Shown: positions 24,633 to 34,277, numbered from the stretch's first letter. The stretch: 64,000 nucleotides of DNA from Humisphaera borealis (GCF_015169395.1 NZ_CP063458.1:4402001-4466000), one strand, 5' to 3'. Numbers and translations: made by a program. The notes: a model not told the origin generated them from the sequence alone.

Positions 24633-25100
24633 TCAGGCCGGCTCGAGCTTCCAGTACCCGCCGCTGATCAGGTCGCGCGATTCGACCCACTTCCAGCATC
24701 CCGGCGATTCGACGATTTCCCGCCGAACGGTTTTGTACCCGCCCGGATCGATGCAGACGCGCTCGCGGCGGATGATCTGCACATTCCCCTCCCAGGACAC
24801 CGTCTCGCGAACTTCGTATCGCGCTGGCGACCAGACCTGTTCGTAGACGACGCGGACGACAGGTTCCACCCATACCCGCTTGCGGATCACCTGATAGACC
24901 GGCTCCACCCAGACCCGCCGATACTGTACCTCGTGCCGCGTTGGCGGCATCGGGCGAACGTATTGTTCGTCCACCCAACTCGGCAGCTTGCCGTCGAGCT
25001 GGTTGACATCCACCCACACCTGTCCGTGTGTGGGGGACGTCATGGAACCGAACATCATCGTGGCGAACAGAGCTGCAAGGCTGAAGACGCGAGTATTCAT
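24633..25100 (-). CDS. Small secreted protein with tyrosine/tryptophan-rich repeats
   Basis: The 155-residue product starts MNTRVFSLAALFATMMFGSM, a signal peptide cleaved near THGQ. The mature part has imperfect repeats of about 12 residues with the pattern (R/Y)xVWVEPVxxVx, namely VQYRRVWVEPVYQV, IRKRVWVEPVVRVV and EQVWSPARYEV. It then runs to ESPGCWKWVESRDL. It has no catalytic motif and could be an envelope or surface structural protein. GGAGG lies 5 bases before ATG 25100. It is monocistronic and divergent from nothing obvious. I do not recognise the family. Confidence 0.75.
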   Translation of the reverse strand: MNTRVFSLAALFATMMFGSMTSPTHGQVWVDVNQLDGKLPSWVDEQYVRPMPPTRHEVQYRRVWVEPVYQVIRKRVWVEPVVRVVYEQVWSPARYEVRETVSWEGNVQIIRRERVCIDPGGYKTVRREIVESPGCWKWVESRDLISGGYWKLEPA

Positions 25101-25250
25101 GGCAACCTCCGGCGAACATCGTCCCCAATTCAATAGACGGCCGTGGCAGCCGGAAGTTGCAGGCACAGCACCGAATCGGGACGCGCGCCAGCCAACGAAA
25201 GCGGGCGACCCATGGGGTCGCCCGCGAAGTGTTCGATCTCGGTTACTCCG

Positions 25251-26336
25251 TTAGGAAGCCAGCGTCGCGTACATCGGCTGACGGATCTGGGTCGAGCGTG
25301 GGGCTGGGGATTCCTCGGCGATCGGCATGGTGCCGACGTCGGCCCAGTCGCAGGTGAGCCAGATCGTTGTCGGACGGGTCGGCGGCTCGGCCAGGATTCC
25401 TTGGACAGCCTCGACGACCTTGCCGATCCCAACGAAGTAGCCGCTGCAGTCTGGCGTCGTCTCGTCCTTGCACCCGATCGCAGCCAACGCAACATCGACG
25501 GCGGCATTGTCGGCGATCGCGGCTTTGGCGAGCCTGGCGGCCGGGATCGATTCGCACACGAACGCGACTGCACCGTCGCCGAGCAGCGTTGCCACTTCCC
25601 CCGGCGCGCAGGTGTCAATTACCGCATCAGGCGCATACCGCTGGGCGGCCTGCCGAAGTGCCTGCGTGACGGCCGATCGTCCGGGGGCCTCGACGGCGAC
25701 CAACCGGCGATGACCGGACAGCAGCAGGTCGCGGCCGATTTTCATCCCCGCCAGTGCGATATCAGGCATGACGCAGTGCATTGAGAACGTGCGGGGCTCG
25801 TGCCCGATCGCGACGAGGGGCAAGGTGCGGACGATCAGGCTTCGGACGGTCGCTTCCGGTGCGCCGAAGAGGTCGAGTACGGCGCTGAATGGGGTCAGAA
25901 AGCTGGGTCGAATCTGGGACGGGTCGGCACAAACGATCATTTCAGGGTTCACGTCACGAAGCCGTCGGACAAGATCGGATTCGGCACCCGCCGGGTCGGT
26001 CAGGACGAGCCAGCGGCCCATGCCGGCGGCAGCGGGTGCGGTGCCTTTGACGTAGGTGCCGCGACCGATGCTGCGGTCGAGCAGTCCCTCGGCGGCAAGA
26101 TCGGTTAGGGCTTTGCTGAGCGTCTTGGCATTGACGTGAAAGCGTTTGGCGAGCTGGCGTTCCCCGGGAAGCTTGGATTCGAACTCGCCGGAAAGGATGG
26201 CTTCGCGAAGTTTTTCACGAAGTCGCTGAAACTTGTAGCTCAGGCGAGCGTCGGCAGGGCCGGCCGTTGTATCGGTCGTCGCCTTCTCCGAAGGCGTGGA
26301 CCGCTCTTCCGCGGGTGTCTCTACATGTAATTCCAC
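25251..26336 (-). CDS. GntR-type transcriptional regulator with a LacI-like sensor domain
   Basis: The 361-residue product has an N-terminal winged helix of GntR type at about residues 30-100 (YKFQRLREKLREAILSGEFE, LPGERQLAKRFHVNAKTLSKAL, GLLDRSIGRGTYVKG). From residue 110 it resembles a periplasmic-binding-protein-like ligand domain as in LacI/AraR regulators (PDIALAGMKIGRDLLLSGHRRLVAV, PAARLAKAAIADNAAVDVAL). A small carbohydrate is a likely ligand, by analogy only. GTG 26336 was chosen because GGAG stands 6 bases upstream; the frame extends to 26492, but that part is low-complexity. It is divergent from the exonuclease gene, with a short dyad between them. Confidence 0.83.
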   Translation of the reverse strand: MELHVETPAEERSTPSEKATTDTTAGPADARLSYKFQRLREKLREAILSGEFESKLPGERQLAKRFHVNAKTLSKALTDLAAEGLLDRSIGRGTYVKGTAPAAAGMGRWLVLTDPAGAESDLVRRLRDVNPEMIVCADPSQIRPSFLTPFSAVLDLFGAPEATVRSLIVRTLPLVAIGHEPRTFSMHCVMPDIALAGMKIGRDLLLSGHRRLVAVEAPGRSAVTQALRQAAQRYAPDAVIDTCAPGEVATLLGDGAVAFVCESIPAARLAKAAIADNAAVDVALAAIGCKDETTPDCSGYFVGIGKVVEAVQGILAEPPTRPTTIWLTCDWADVGTMPIAEESPAPRSTQIRQPMYATLAS

Positions 26337-26508
26337 GAAATACTCCAACGAACAACGATTGAGGGTCCAGTCGGGGGCGGCATCCGTCGCCGCGGAAGCC
26401 GCCGCGGCGTCGCGCCGGCTTCCCCTTTGGAACATGAACCCTCCACCATCTTCGACACGATGGGCCGCTCCCTTTGAATGAAACTGGAACAATTACAGGT
26501 TCTTGGCA

Positions 26509-26521
26509 CGTTGCTGCAACG
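26509..26521. promoter_or_regulatory. Candidate operator dyad in the divergent GntR/exonuclease promoter region
   Basis: CGTTGC-T-GCAACG is a perfect 13-base dyad, followed by an AT-rich stretch (GAAATATAAATAACTTAC) unlike the surroundings, where divergent -10 boxes could lie. It would fit autoregulation by the GntR-type protein. Apart from this, 26337-26646 holds no other feature. Confidence 0.4.
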
Positions 26522-26646
26522 CTTGAAATATAAATAACTTACAAGCGACGAAGTGCCTACAAATGGCACCGCATGCCTATCCTGCGTGGCAACAGTATGG
26601 CCGGGATTTCCCGATCAGCCGGCGTATCCGGCGCTATCATCCGCCG

Positions 26647-27645
26647 ATGCTTCGATGGCAGGATGACCTCTACCTTCCGGCTTGTTCCCTCTACCTGGAC
26701 AGCCGTCGGCCTCGCCCGTTCTGCTTTGTATCGCACGCGCACAGCGACCATCTTCCCCAGGATGGTGCCCATGAAAGGGTGATCTCGACCGCCCAGACTC
26801 TGGTGCTTGCCAATCACCGCCTTGGAAAACTGTCCATCGCCGCGCCGACGGCGGAGTCTGTCCAATCGATTGATCCTGACACGCGGATCTCGCTGCTGCC
26901 GGCGGGGCATGTGCTCGGCAGCGCAATGATTCGCGTGGAACGCCCGGAAGGTTCGCTGCTCTACACCGGCGACTTTAAGCTGCGGCCGAGCCTGACCGTC
27001 GCGACCGCCGAACCCACGCCCGCCGACATACTGGTTATGGAAAGCACCTACGGGCTTTCCATGTTTCGCTTTCCACCCTGGCAGCAGACGCACGCACGGT
27101 TGGTGGAACTGGTGGGTGCCGCTCTGGCCGAGGGTCGTCAGCCGATCGTGCTCGGCTACTCCCTGGGGAAGGCGCAGGAGATCGTGCGGATTCTCACGGA
27201 CAACGGTTTGCGCGTGACCTGTCACGGCGCGGTGGCGGCGATCAACGAGATTTACGAATCACTGGGAACGCCGCTGGGTGCGTTTCGTCGATACCGGCCC
27301 GAAGACTTCCACGGCCCAACGTCGCTGGACCTGGCCGAGCGAGGCGTGCTGGTCGCGCCACCACAGGTCGCGCGGTCGGCGTTCGTCAATCGGTTCTCCA
27401 GCCCCTTGACGATCCTGATGTCCGGCTGGGGGATGCAGAAGAACGCCAGGTATCGTTACGGCGTCGATGAGGTGCTGCCGCTATCGGATCACGCCGACTT
27501 TGGCGAACTGCTGGAACTAGTCGAGCGTGTATCACCCCGGAAGGTGTACACGCACCACGGGTACGCCGAGTTCGCCGAGACACTGCGGGCCAGGGGAATC
27601 GACGCCGAACTGGCTCGTCCGGAGGCACAGATGCGTCTGTTCTGA
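26647..27645 (+). CDS. Metallo-beta-lactamase-fold exonuclease (mRNA 3'-processing/ligase-associated type)
   Basis: The 332-residue product has the zinc motif HAHSDHLP (residues 26-33), a later metal His in LLPAGHVLGSAM, Asp in YTGDFKLRPS, and STYG, as in beta-CASP and DNA-ligase-associated exonucleases. The C-terminal half has SLGKAQEIVRIL, GWGMQ, LSDHADFGEL (the CPSF-type DHADF motif) and YTHHGYAEFA. It should degrade nucleic acid, but whether DNA or RNA is unknown. ATG 26647 gives the family's usual start (MLRWQDDLYLPACSLYLD). An in-frame ATG at 26563 would add 28 basic residues. No ligase gene is next to it. Confidence 0.83.
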   Translation: MLRWQDDLYLPACSLYLDSRRPRPFCFVSHAHSDHLPQDGAHERVISTAQTLVLANHRLGKLSIAAPTAESVQSIDPDTRISLLPAGHVLGSAMIRVERPEGSLLYTGDFKLRPSLTVATAEPTPADILVMESTYGLSMFRFPPWQQTHARLVELVGAALAEGRQPIVLGYSLGKAQEIVRILTDNGLRVTCHGAVAAINEIYESLGTPLGAFRRYRPEDFHGPTSLDLAERGVLVAPPQVARSAFVNRFSSPLTILMSGWGMQKNARYRYGVDEVLPLSDHADFGELLELVERVSPRKVYTHHGYAEFAETLRARGIDAELARPEAQMRLF

Positions 27646-27727
27646 CGCTACCGTTTCGAACCCTTGTATGTCGGGCGTAGGTGCACCTTAGGTGCGACCG
27701 CTAAACAGACAGGCGGGGCAGATCCAG

Positions 27728-28750
27728 TCACCCGGGTCGGCGGGGTGCTTCAGGTTTGGGCGGCGCGGTGGGCTTGGGCGGGGCGACGTAGCGACTGTTC
27801 GTCGGTAGTGCATTGCCCGTCTGCCTTGTCGTGCTAGCACTTGCCGGTTCTGAACGAGCGGTGTCCGTCGATTGCTTATTGCCTTCGGCGGTTGCGTCGC
27901 GCGGGGCGGGAAGCGTGGGGCCTTCGGTCAGTGAGCGAGGACCGTTAGCGGATCCTTCACGGGTTGGCGACGGATTTGGTTCGTTCGGGTCGCGGTACGA
28001 CGCGGGTGCCGGAGGGTCGAACGCCTGAACCGTTGAAGGCTTGCGAGCCGGTGTCGGCGGCTCGAACGGAACCGACAACAACGGCGTCGGAACGGACGGC
28101 GTTACGGCGGAGGCTCGCGTTGTCGGTGCCGATGTCGGCGCCGATATCGGTCCAGGTGCTGGCTGCGTGGCTGGTATCGTCGGCCGAGTCGTCGATTTCT
28201 TTGGGTCCGACGGACGACCCATCTCGATCGGCGTTTCAAGGGGCATCAGTTCCGATGGCGCAACCGGACGCCATCGTTCGGACGGGGAACCGGGAAAGGC
28301 TGGCTGGCGCGGTTCGGCGACAAACGGCGGTCCAGGGACGACCGGCTGCGTGTCAGGTGGGGTCAGCAGACCGGGCTGCTCCCGCTGAGGCGGAATCGCC
28401 GGCAATGCTGGAAGGAGTGGCAGTTCGACACGGCTATCGGTGCGATCATCGGCGATCTTATCGTCGCTGATCGGGCCGTCTTCGGCAGGAAGTACAGTGT
28501 CGAGCGTCGGTTTCGAGTGTCGCGTTCGCGACTCAATTGCATAAATCATTGTCGCTACAAGGACGGCAATAAACGCCACGGTAGCGATGGTCCAGGGTCT
28601 GGGTGAGTGCGGTGCTGTCGGCGGTCGAGGAGGCGTCCACTCAGCGTTGTCGATCGGCGGATTCGCGAGGCCCAGTCCGCAACGTGGACAGAACTGTGCC
28701 CCGATCGGCGGGAACTTCGCGCAGCGTGCACAGCTCTGTGGAACCAACAT
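27728..28750 (-). CDS. Zinc-ribbon, single-pass membrane protein with a long Pro/Thr-rich tail
   Basis: The product has 340 residues. Residues 7-24 form a zinc ribbon (CARC...CPRCG). One membrane segment follows at about 53-72 (WTIATVAFIAVLVATMIYAI). The remaining 265 residues are a low-complexity Pro/Thr/Ser region (PTTRPTIPATQPAPGPIS) with no folded domain visible. The ribbon would be cytoplasmic and the tail outside. Function unknown. GAGG lies 7 bases before ATG 28750; the frame is open further upstream, but only this start begins at the ribbon. It converges with the exonuclease gene; a short GGTGCACCTTAGGTGC hairpin lies in between. Confidence 0.72.
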   Translation of the reverse strand: MLVPQSCARCAKFPPIGAQFCPRCGLGLANPPIDNAEWTPPRPPTAPHSPRPWTIATVAFIAVLVATMIYAIESRTRHSKPTLDTVLPAEDGPISDDKIADDRTDSRVELPLLPALPAIPPQREQPGLLTPPDTQPVVPGPPFVAEPRQPAFPGSPSERWRPVAPSELMPLETPIEMGRPSDPKKSTTRPTIPATQPAPGPISAPTSAPTTRASAVTPSVPTPLLSVPFEPPTPARKPSTVQAFDPPAPASYRDPNEPNPSPTREGSANGPRSLTEGPTLPAPRDATAEGNKQSTDTARSEPASASTTRQTGNALPTNSRYVAPPKPTAPPKPEAPRRPG

Positions 28751-28925
28751 GTCAGTGCCTCGGAGACGCAGCAGAGCGTCCTTCAGGTAGTTTACCCCAG
28801 GATCTGTCGTTGCCGCATGGCGTAATTCGAAGTCGCGCATCGAAACGTGGCGCGCGACCCGGCGTCCCAAGTGGAGTCACGTTGATTCGCCGAAGCTCAC
28901 TCCGTAGCATCGAGATATCAACCGC

Positions 28926-29246
28926 ATGCTGCACGCCTACCTCTCAGCCGCCGACATCCCTCTCGACAAGATCCTGATCGCATCGCTGGCGTTAGTTGCG
29001 TTCGTCGTCGTGGGGTTGGTCGTGGTATCGCAGGTGAAGAAGCGGCTGGCATCCGACGACGAGGGCAAAGGTCAGCCGGGCGGGTTTACGCTATCGGACC
29101 TTCGGGCGCTCCACCGCAACGGACAGATGTCTGACGAGGAGTTCGAGCGCGCCAAGGGAAAGATCATCGACGCATCCAAGCGGGCAGCCGAGCGCGACAA
29201 GCAGAAGCGCGATGGCGACGGGACCACCAGGCCTAACGCCGGGTGA
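28926..29246 (+). CDS. Small membrane protein with a SHOCT-like domain
   Basis: The 106-residue product has an N-terminal membrane segment (ILIASLALVAFVVVGLVVVS, about residues 16-35). The SHOCT-like motif follows at 53-80 (GFTLSDLRALHRNGQMSDEE then FERAKGKII). The tail is charged. SHOCT regions are short oligomerisation modules on membrane proteins. It is divergent from the zinc-ribbon membrane protein with 175 bases between, and may be functionally linked to it. Confidence 0.75.
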   Translation: MLHAYLSAADIPLDKILIASLALVAFVVVGLVVVSQVKKRLASDDEGKGQPGGFTLSDLRALHRNGQMSDEEFERAKGKIIDASKRAAERDKQKRDGDGTTRPNAG

Positions 29247-29675
29247 CCGTTATCGGGGCGGTCCTGAATTATGGCGTCGTTCCAATTGTCCGCCGTTGTG
29301 TGGCGCGTGTAAGATAGGAGTCATTAGCGTCGGATTGGCGTCGCAGAGGCCAATTGTTTCGACGTAATGAAGATAACGGGAATGGGCATCAAGTTGGCCC
29401 CCGTTGTCGCACGATAATTCTCTGAGCGGTCAGTGCCTGCCCCGAAAGTCTGGCGACACTGCGCCCCGATGCGTCATCGAGCGTTGTGGGGTTTCGTCGG
29501 AGGACGAATTCCGCGCGGCGGCTTTATATCCATGACCCGTGCCGGACGTCTCGGATGACGTCCCTGGCGCGGGAGATTAACGGCTGTCACCGGCGCACGG
29601 ATTCGCCGACGTCAGCCCGCCGAACTGCCCGCCCATGACCCGGCTTGGCGTTCGGATGCAGAGGAAGGTTTGAGA
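29247..29675 (+). other. Long leader region before clpX
   Basis: The 429 bases have no plausible gene. The clearest structure is an imperfect hairpin at 29536-29573 (CCCGTGCC and GGACGTC facing GACGTCC and GGCGCGGG). It could be a terminator of the upstream gene or a leader structure for clpX. No clear promoter was found. Confidence 0.45.
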
Positions 29676-31034
<1,359 letters not shown>

Positions 31035-31076
31035 GCCGCCGGGAGCCCCGGGACTTGTCCCGGGTGTAACGCAATC

Positions 31077-31114
31077 AATGAAGCACGCCGCCCAGCAGGG
31101 CGGCGTGCTTCATT
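31077..31114 (+). terminator. Strong hairpin after clpX
   Basis: A perfect 17-base stem (31077-31093 with 31098-31114, AATGAAGCACGCCGCCC) has the four-base loop AGCA. A weaker GGAGCCCCGGG/CCCGGG hairpin precedes it at 31041-31064. There is no T run, so it may stabilise the mRNA end or act with Rho. Confidence 0.7.
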
Positions 31115-31129
31115 GTACGGATGAGTGAT

Positions 31130-31161
31130 TTGACTACACGACGCCGATGACATATTGTCAT
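31130..31161 (+). promoter_or_regulatory. higBA promoter with overlapping operator dyad
   Basis: TTGACT (31130-31135) and TATTGT (31153-31158) are spaced by exactly 17 bases. ATGACA-TAT-TGTCAT (31147-31161), a dyad with perfect six-base arms, covers the -10 box. Predicted transcription starts at about 31165, one or two bases before the higB ATG at 31167, so the mRNA would be leaderless or nearly so. Confidence 0.62.
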
Positions 31162-31166
31162 CAGGC

Positions 31167-31484
31167 ATGCGGGTGATCAGCCGGAGACGCCTGAGAGAGT
31201 TTTGGGATCGTCATCCCCCGGCCGAACAGTCATTGAAGAATTGGTACGCATTGACGCGCAAGGCGCAGTGGCAGTCGATCGCGGATGTTCGCAGAACCTT
31301 TCCACATGCCGACGCCGTCACGCTGGACTGCAGGAAGGTCGTGACGATCTTCAACGTCGCGGGCAATCACTATCGGCTGGTCGTCGATATTCTCTATCAG
31401 AAGAAAGTGGTATACGTGAAAGTCGTTCTCACGCACGCCGACTACGACTCCGAACCATGGAAAGCGCGAATATGCCGAGAATAA
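31167..31484 (+). CDS. higB: HigB-type mRNA interferase toxin
   Basis: The 105-residue product belongs to the HigB family of RelE-fold, ribosome-dependent endoribonucleases (MRVISRRRLREFWDRHP, then WQSIADVRRTFPHADAV, then GNHYRLVVDILYQKKVVYVKVVLTHADYD). The C-terminal HADYD is the family signature. The toxin gene comes before the antitoxin gene, which is characteristic of higBA. ATG 31167 sits directly after the predicted promoter. Confidence 0.92.
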   Translation: MRVISRRRLREFWDRHPPAEQSLKNWYALTRKAQWQSIADVRRTFPHADAVTLDCRKVVTIFNVAGNHYRLVVDILYQKKVVYVKVVLTHADYDSEPWKARICRE

Positions 31485-31891
31485 AGCACATTTTGTCGCG
31501 AGATCTCCCGGCGAGCTTTGAAGCACTCGTGCGCATCTATCCTCCCCGCGCCATCCAGGACGAGGTAGACTACAAGAACACGCAGGAGCTCATCGATGCC
31601 CTGACCAATCGGCCGAAGTTGAGCAAGGGCCAGGCGGATTACCTCGAAACGCTGACACAATTGTTCGAGGTATTTGAAGAAGAACACGAAGCGATCGATT
31701 CCGATCTCTCTCCGCTTGACGCCCTAAGGGAGCTCCTGGAGCAGCATGCGATGAGCGCTTCGGACCTGGGCAGATTACTCGGCGATCGCGCTCTGGGAAG
31801 CAGAATCCTCAGCGGGGATCGAGAATTGAGTAAAGCTCACATCCGTACTCTTGCGGAACATTTCGCTGTGTCAGCCGATTTGTTTCTCTAG
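31472..31891 (+). CDS. higA: HigA-type antitoxin with XRE helix-turn-helix
   Basis: The 139-residue product has an N-terminal part that would bind the toxin (YPPRAIQDEVDYKNTQELID, LSKGQADYLETLTQLFEVFE). An XRE helix-turn-helix fills residues 85-139 (LRELLEQHAMSASDLGRLLG, SKAHIRTLAEHFAVSADLFL). Start 31472 has GGAAAG 7 bases upstream and overlaps the toxin gene by 13 bases, giving translational coupling; ATG 31457 is the alternative. The dyad at 31147-31161 is a natural target for this protein. Confidence 0.9.
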   Translation: MPRIKHILSRDLPASFEALVRIYPPRAIQDEVDYKNTQELIDALTNRPKLSKGQADYLETLTQLFEVFEEEHEAIDSDLSPLDALRELLEQHAMSASDLGRLLGDRALGSRILSGDRELSKAHIRTLAEHFAVSADLFL

Positions 31892-31978
31892 GTGTCAGGT
31901 ATCGACACGTGGTGTGCCGGCATGCTGGTACGGGGACTTGATCGACCAGTCAATTGCTCTCTCGTGAATTGCAACGAC

Positions 31979-32737
31979 CTACAATCCGCACTCGGGGCAC
32001 CGATCCGGCGAACCTCGCAGGTCATAGCCGCAATCCATGCATGCGTGCCTCCGGTGTCGCCGACGGCGCCTTGAGAGGTCACGCCAGCGCCACATTGCCC
32101 ACACGACGGGGACCATGGCCGAGGTCATCCAGATGAGCCAAAGAGGAAGGACAACTTGCCACCTAGCCGATTGCAGGTGGGGATAGTAACTTCGAAGCAT
32201 GGGTAATGTGCCAGACGTGCGTCTCCCCGGCACAGCCCGGCGAAATGACGTTAAATCGTTGTCCTTCGCCTCGCCGCCTGCTTGAGAAAGCTTTTTCCGC
32301 AATTCTGCCAACTGTGCTTCGGCTTGTGCCTCGGCACGCACTATTTGTGCTTCGCGTGAAAGGTTGCCTTGAAAAAGTTGCCAGAGCATCGCGTCATTCG
32401 TCGCCACATCGACCGCACGAATTTCGTAGAAGCGAACCGGACTGTAGCCGGTGGTTTTGCCCTGGGGGCCGAAAGGCGGAATCTGAAGCGACGAGAGAAC
32501 CGATCCGCCGGCGAGCTCGATCTCCAGCGGTTTCCTAAGCGCGTTCCACTCGTTGGGGAGCAAGCCCTGGTGCTCGACATGTCGCAGTGCGATTAGCCCT
32601 TCGCGATAGCGAACGACATGCGTTCCCCAAGGCGTTTCGAATGAGAGGCTTGGGTAGTGGTAGTAGCTGTCGAGCCACGCCGCAGTGACGGCAAGCGTGA
32701 GAAGTCCGAAAGTTCCAAGGAACATGGTTTGGGCCAT
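31979..32737 (-). CDS. Membrane protein with C-terminal CGYDLRG zinc ribbon
   Basis: The 252-residue product has a first membrane segment at residues 4-22 (TMFLGTFGLLTLAVTAAWL), an outside region of about 150 residues including a helical stretch (REAQIVRAEAQAEAQLAELR), and a second segment near 200-220 (VVLPLWLIWMTSAMVPVVWA). A basic patch and a C-terminal four-Cys ribbon (CMDCGYDLRGSPDRCPECGL) follow. That ending is, to my knowledge, frequent on planctomycete membrane proteins. Function unknown. ATG 32737 was chosen. The frame runs open to 33796, but that part is antisense to the esterase gene. Confidence 0.75.
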   Translation of the reverse strand: MAQTMFLGTFGLLTLAVTAAWLDSYYHYPSLSFETPWGTHVVRYREGLIALRHVEHQGLLPNEWNALRKPLEIELAGGSVLSSLQIPPFGPQGKTTGYSPVRFYEIRAVDVATNDAMLWQLFQGNLSREAQIVRAEAQAEAQLAELRKKLSQAGGEAKDNDLTSFRRAVPGRRTSGTLPMLRSYYPHLQSARWQVVLPLWLIWMTSAMVPVVWAMWRWRDLSRRRRRHRRHACMDCGYDLRGSPDRCPECGL

Positions 32738-32824
32738 ACGCAATTGGCACCGCCACGAACAGGACATATCTGGGCAGCAAAAGCTACACTTGAGAGCGTA
32801 GCACGTGGCGAACGAGGAGGCATC

Positions 32825-33769
32825 TTGTACAAGTCCGCACCGCCAACAGTTTTCAGCCGAAACAAGCTCCGTCAGTCGACCGCCGGCATCCTTGCATTCC
32901 TCCTGTTGGTGCTGGTGCCATCGCTCGGCCATGCGGAAGAGACGGCAGCGCCGCCGCGTGTCGAAAGCGACATCCTCTATCGGCCTAATGTCGAGGCCGC
33001 CGACGACTACGCCCAATCCAAATGCACCCTCGACTTCTACTACCCGTCCAAGCCTGCGAAGCAGTTCCCGCTGGTCGTCTGGTTCCATGGCGGCGGACTG
33101 ACCAGCGGCAGCAAGACGGGAACCAAAACCGCTGAGAACGGCGGGGAGGTCGGGCTGTTCCGGAGGCTCAACGATCAGGGCATCGCCGTTGCCTCCGTGG
33201 GCTATCGCCTCAGTCCCAAGGTGAAGTACCCGGTCTACCTTCAGGACGCAGCGCAGGGCGTCAAATGGTGTGTCACGGAGGGCGTTAAGAAGGGGGCAGA
33301 TCCCAAGGCGATCTTCATCAGCGGACACTCGGCCGGCGGATACATCGCCGCGATGCTCGCGATGGACGAGGGTCTGCTGAAAGAGGCAGGCGTGCCGGGC
33401 GACAAGATCGCCGGGTACATCCCGGTCAGCGGACAGATGCTCACGCATTACACCATTCGCGGCGAGCGCGGCCTGAAGAAAGAGAACGTTTCGGCAGATG
33501 CCGCCGCGCCGATCTACCACGTCCGCAAGGTCGCTCCGCCGATGCTGATTATCGTCGGCGACAAGGACATGGAAATGCGACTGGAAGAGAACCAGCTCTT
33601 CTACTCGGCGATGCACGACCTGGTGAAGAACGAGACGACGTCGATCGTCGTCGTCCCCGACCGCAACCATGGATCGATCTGCAACCGCCTGCTCACCCCC
33701 GGCGACAAGGGCGGAGAAGCGCTGTTGGCGTTCGTGAAGAAGTGGGGCGGGAAGCACGGAGGTCAGTAG
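32825..33769 (+). CDS. Secreted alpha/beta-hydrolase (esterase/lipase-like)
   Basis: The 314-residue product starts with a signal peptide (GILAFLLLVLVPSLGHAEE). It has the oxyanion motif WFHGGGL near residue 83 and the nucleophile GHSAGGYIAAML. Asp follows in IIVGDKDMEM and His in PDRNHGSI, completing the catalytic triad. It is closest in pattern to BD-FAE/carboxylesterase-like enzymes that act on plant-polymer esters, but the substrate is unproven. TTG 32825 was chosen because GAGGAGG ends 4 bases upstream and no ATG or GTG gives an equally complete signal peptide. A related hydrolase begins at 63775. Confidence 0.85.
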   Translation: MYKSAPPTVFSRNKLRQSTAGILAFLLLVLVPSLGHAEETAAPPRVESDILYRPNVEAADDYAQSKCTLDFYYPSKPAKQFPLVVWFHGGGLTSGSKTGTKTAENGGEVGLFRRLNDQGIAVASVGYRLSPKVKYPVYLQDAAQGVKWCVTEGVKKGADPKAIFISGHSAGGYIAAMLAMDEGLLKEAGVPGDKIAGYIPVSGQMLTHYTIRGERGLKKENVSADAAAPIYHVRKVAPPMLIIVGDKDMEMRLEENQLFYSAMHDLVKNETTSIVVVPDRNHGSICNRLLTPGDKGGEALLAFVKKWGGKHGGQ

Positions 33770-33772
33770 CCG

Positions 33773-33850
33773 ATGACGAACACCCTCAATGGCCAATCTC
33801 AGACCTGTATGTCGAGATTGAGATTTGAACCTTCACTCGTCATTCGTCAT
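33773..33850. terminator. Nested hairpin between convergent genes
   Basis: The outer pair ATGACGAA/TTCGTCAT (33773-33780, 33843-33850) and the inner pair AATCTCA/TGAGATT (33795-33801, 33819-33825) lie between the esterase and the Rieske protein. It may end both transcripts. Confidence 0.5.
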
Positions 33851-33858
33851 TTCACCCC

Positions 33859-34185
33859 TCAGTACATCGGCAATTCCGCCTGCACCAGTTCCGGCTTGCC
33901 TTCCATCTTGAACACACGCGTTTTGTAGGTGGTGACCTTGCAGCCAGGGGAATCACGCAGTTCGCCGTTGTCGAGGCGGAACGGCCAGGCGTGCCAAGGG
34001 CAGACGGCGCAGCCTTCATGAACCCATCCCGCGGCGAGGTTTCCGCCGGCGTGGGGACAATAGTTGTCCATCGTGTAGACGGCCCCCTGATGCAGAAACA
34101 GCGCGAGTTTAAAGCCGCCGATTTCGACGTACTTGCCTTCGCCTTCGTTGAGTTCGTTTAATTCGCAGAGACTGGTCCAGGCCAT
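33859..34185 (-). CDS. Rieske [2Fe-2S] ferredoxin-like protein
   Basis: The 108-residue product has the Rieske cluster motif CPHAGG (residues 43-48) and CPWHAWPF (residues 62-69), giving the two Cys and two His ligands, plus the usual final strands (DSPGCKVTTYKTRVFKMEG). It is about the size of NirD and dioxygenase ferredoxin subunits. No oxygenase or nitrite reductase is nearby, so its redox partner is unknown. It is expected in the cytoplasm (no signal peptide). Confidence 0.9.
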   Translation of the reverse strand: MAWTSLCELNELNEGEGKYVEIGGFKLALFLHQGAVYTMDNYCPHAGGNLAAGWVHEGCAVCPWHAWPFRLDNGELRDSPGCKVTTYKTRVFKMEGKPELVQAELPMY

Positions 34186-34277
34186 GAGGTTGCGGGTGGG
34201 GTTAAACGTGCCATCGGTGCAATGGATGATACGCGGAGAAATGGATGGAGACGAGCGAGAATCGTAGTCTTGCCGCT

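Noticed and set aside
27646-27727. Possible tRNA-like segment with TTCGAAC near 27655
   Set aside because: No acceptor or anticodon stem can be formed around it; only a short GGTGCACC hairpin is present.
31202-31456. Longer frame for the antitoxin overlapping most of higB
   Set aside because: That part is another frame of the toxin gene with no antitoxin similarity; a good ribosome site and start exist at 31472.
32738-33796. N-terminal extension of the CGYDLRG membrane protein across the esterase
   Set aside because: This 353-codon extension is antisense to a convincing esterase with a catalytic triad; the real protein starts at 32737 with a membrane segment.
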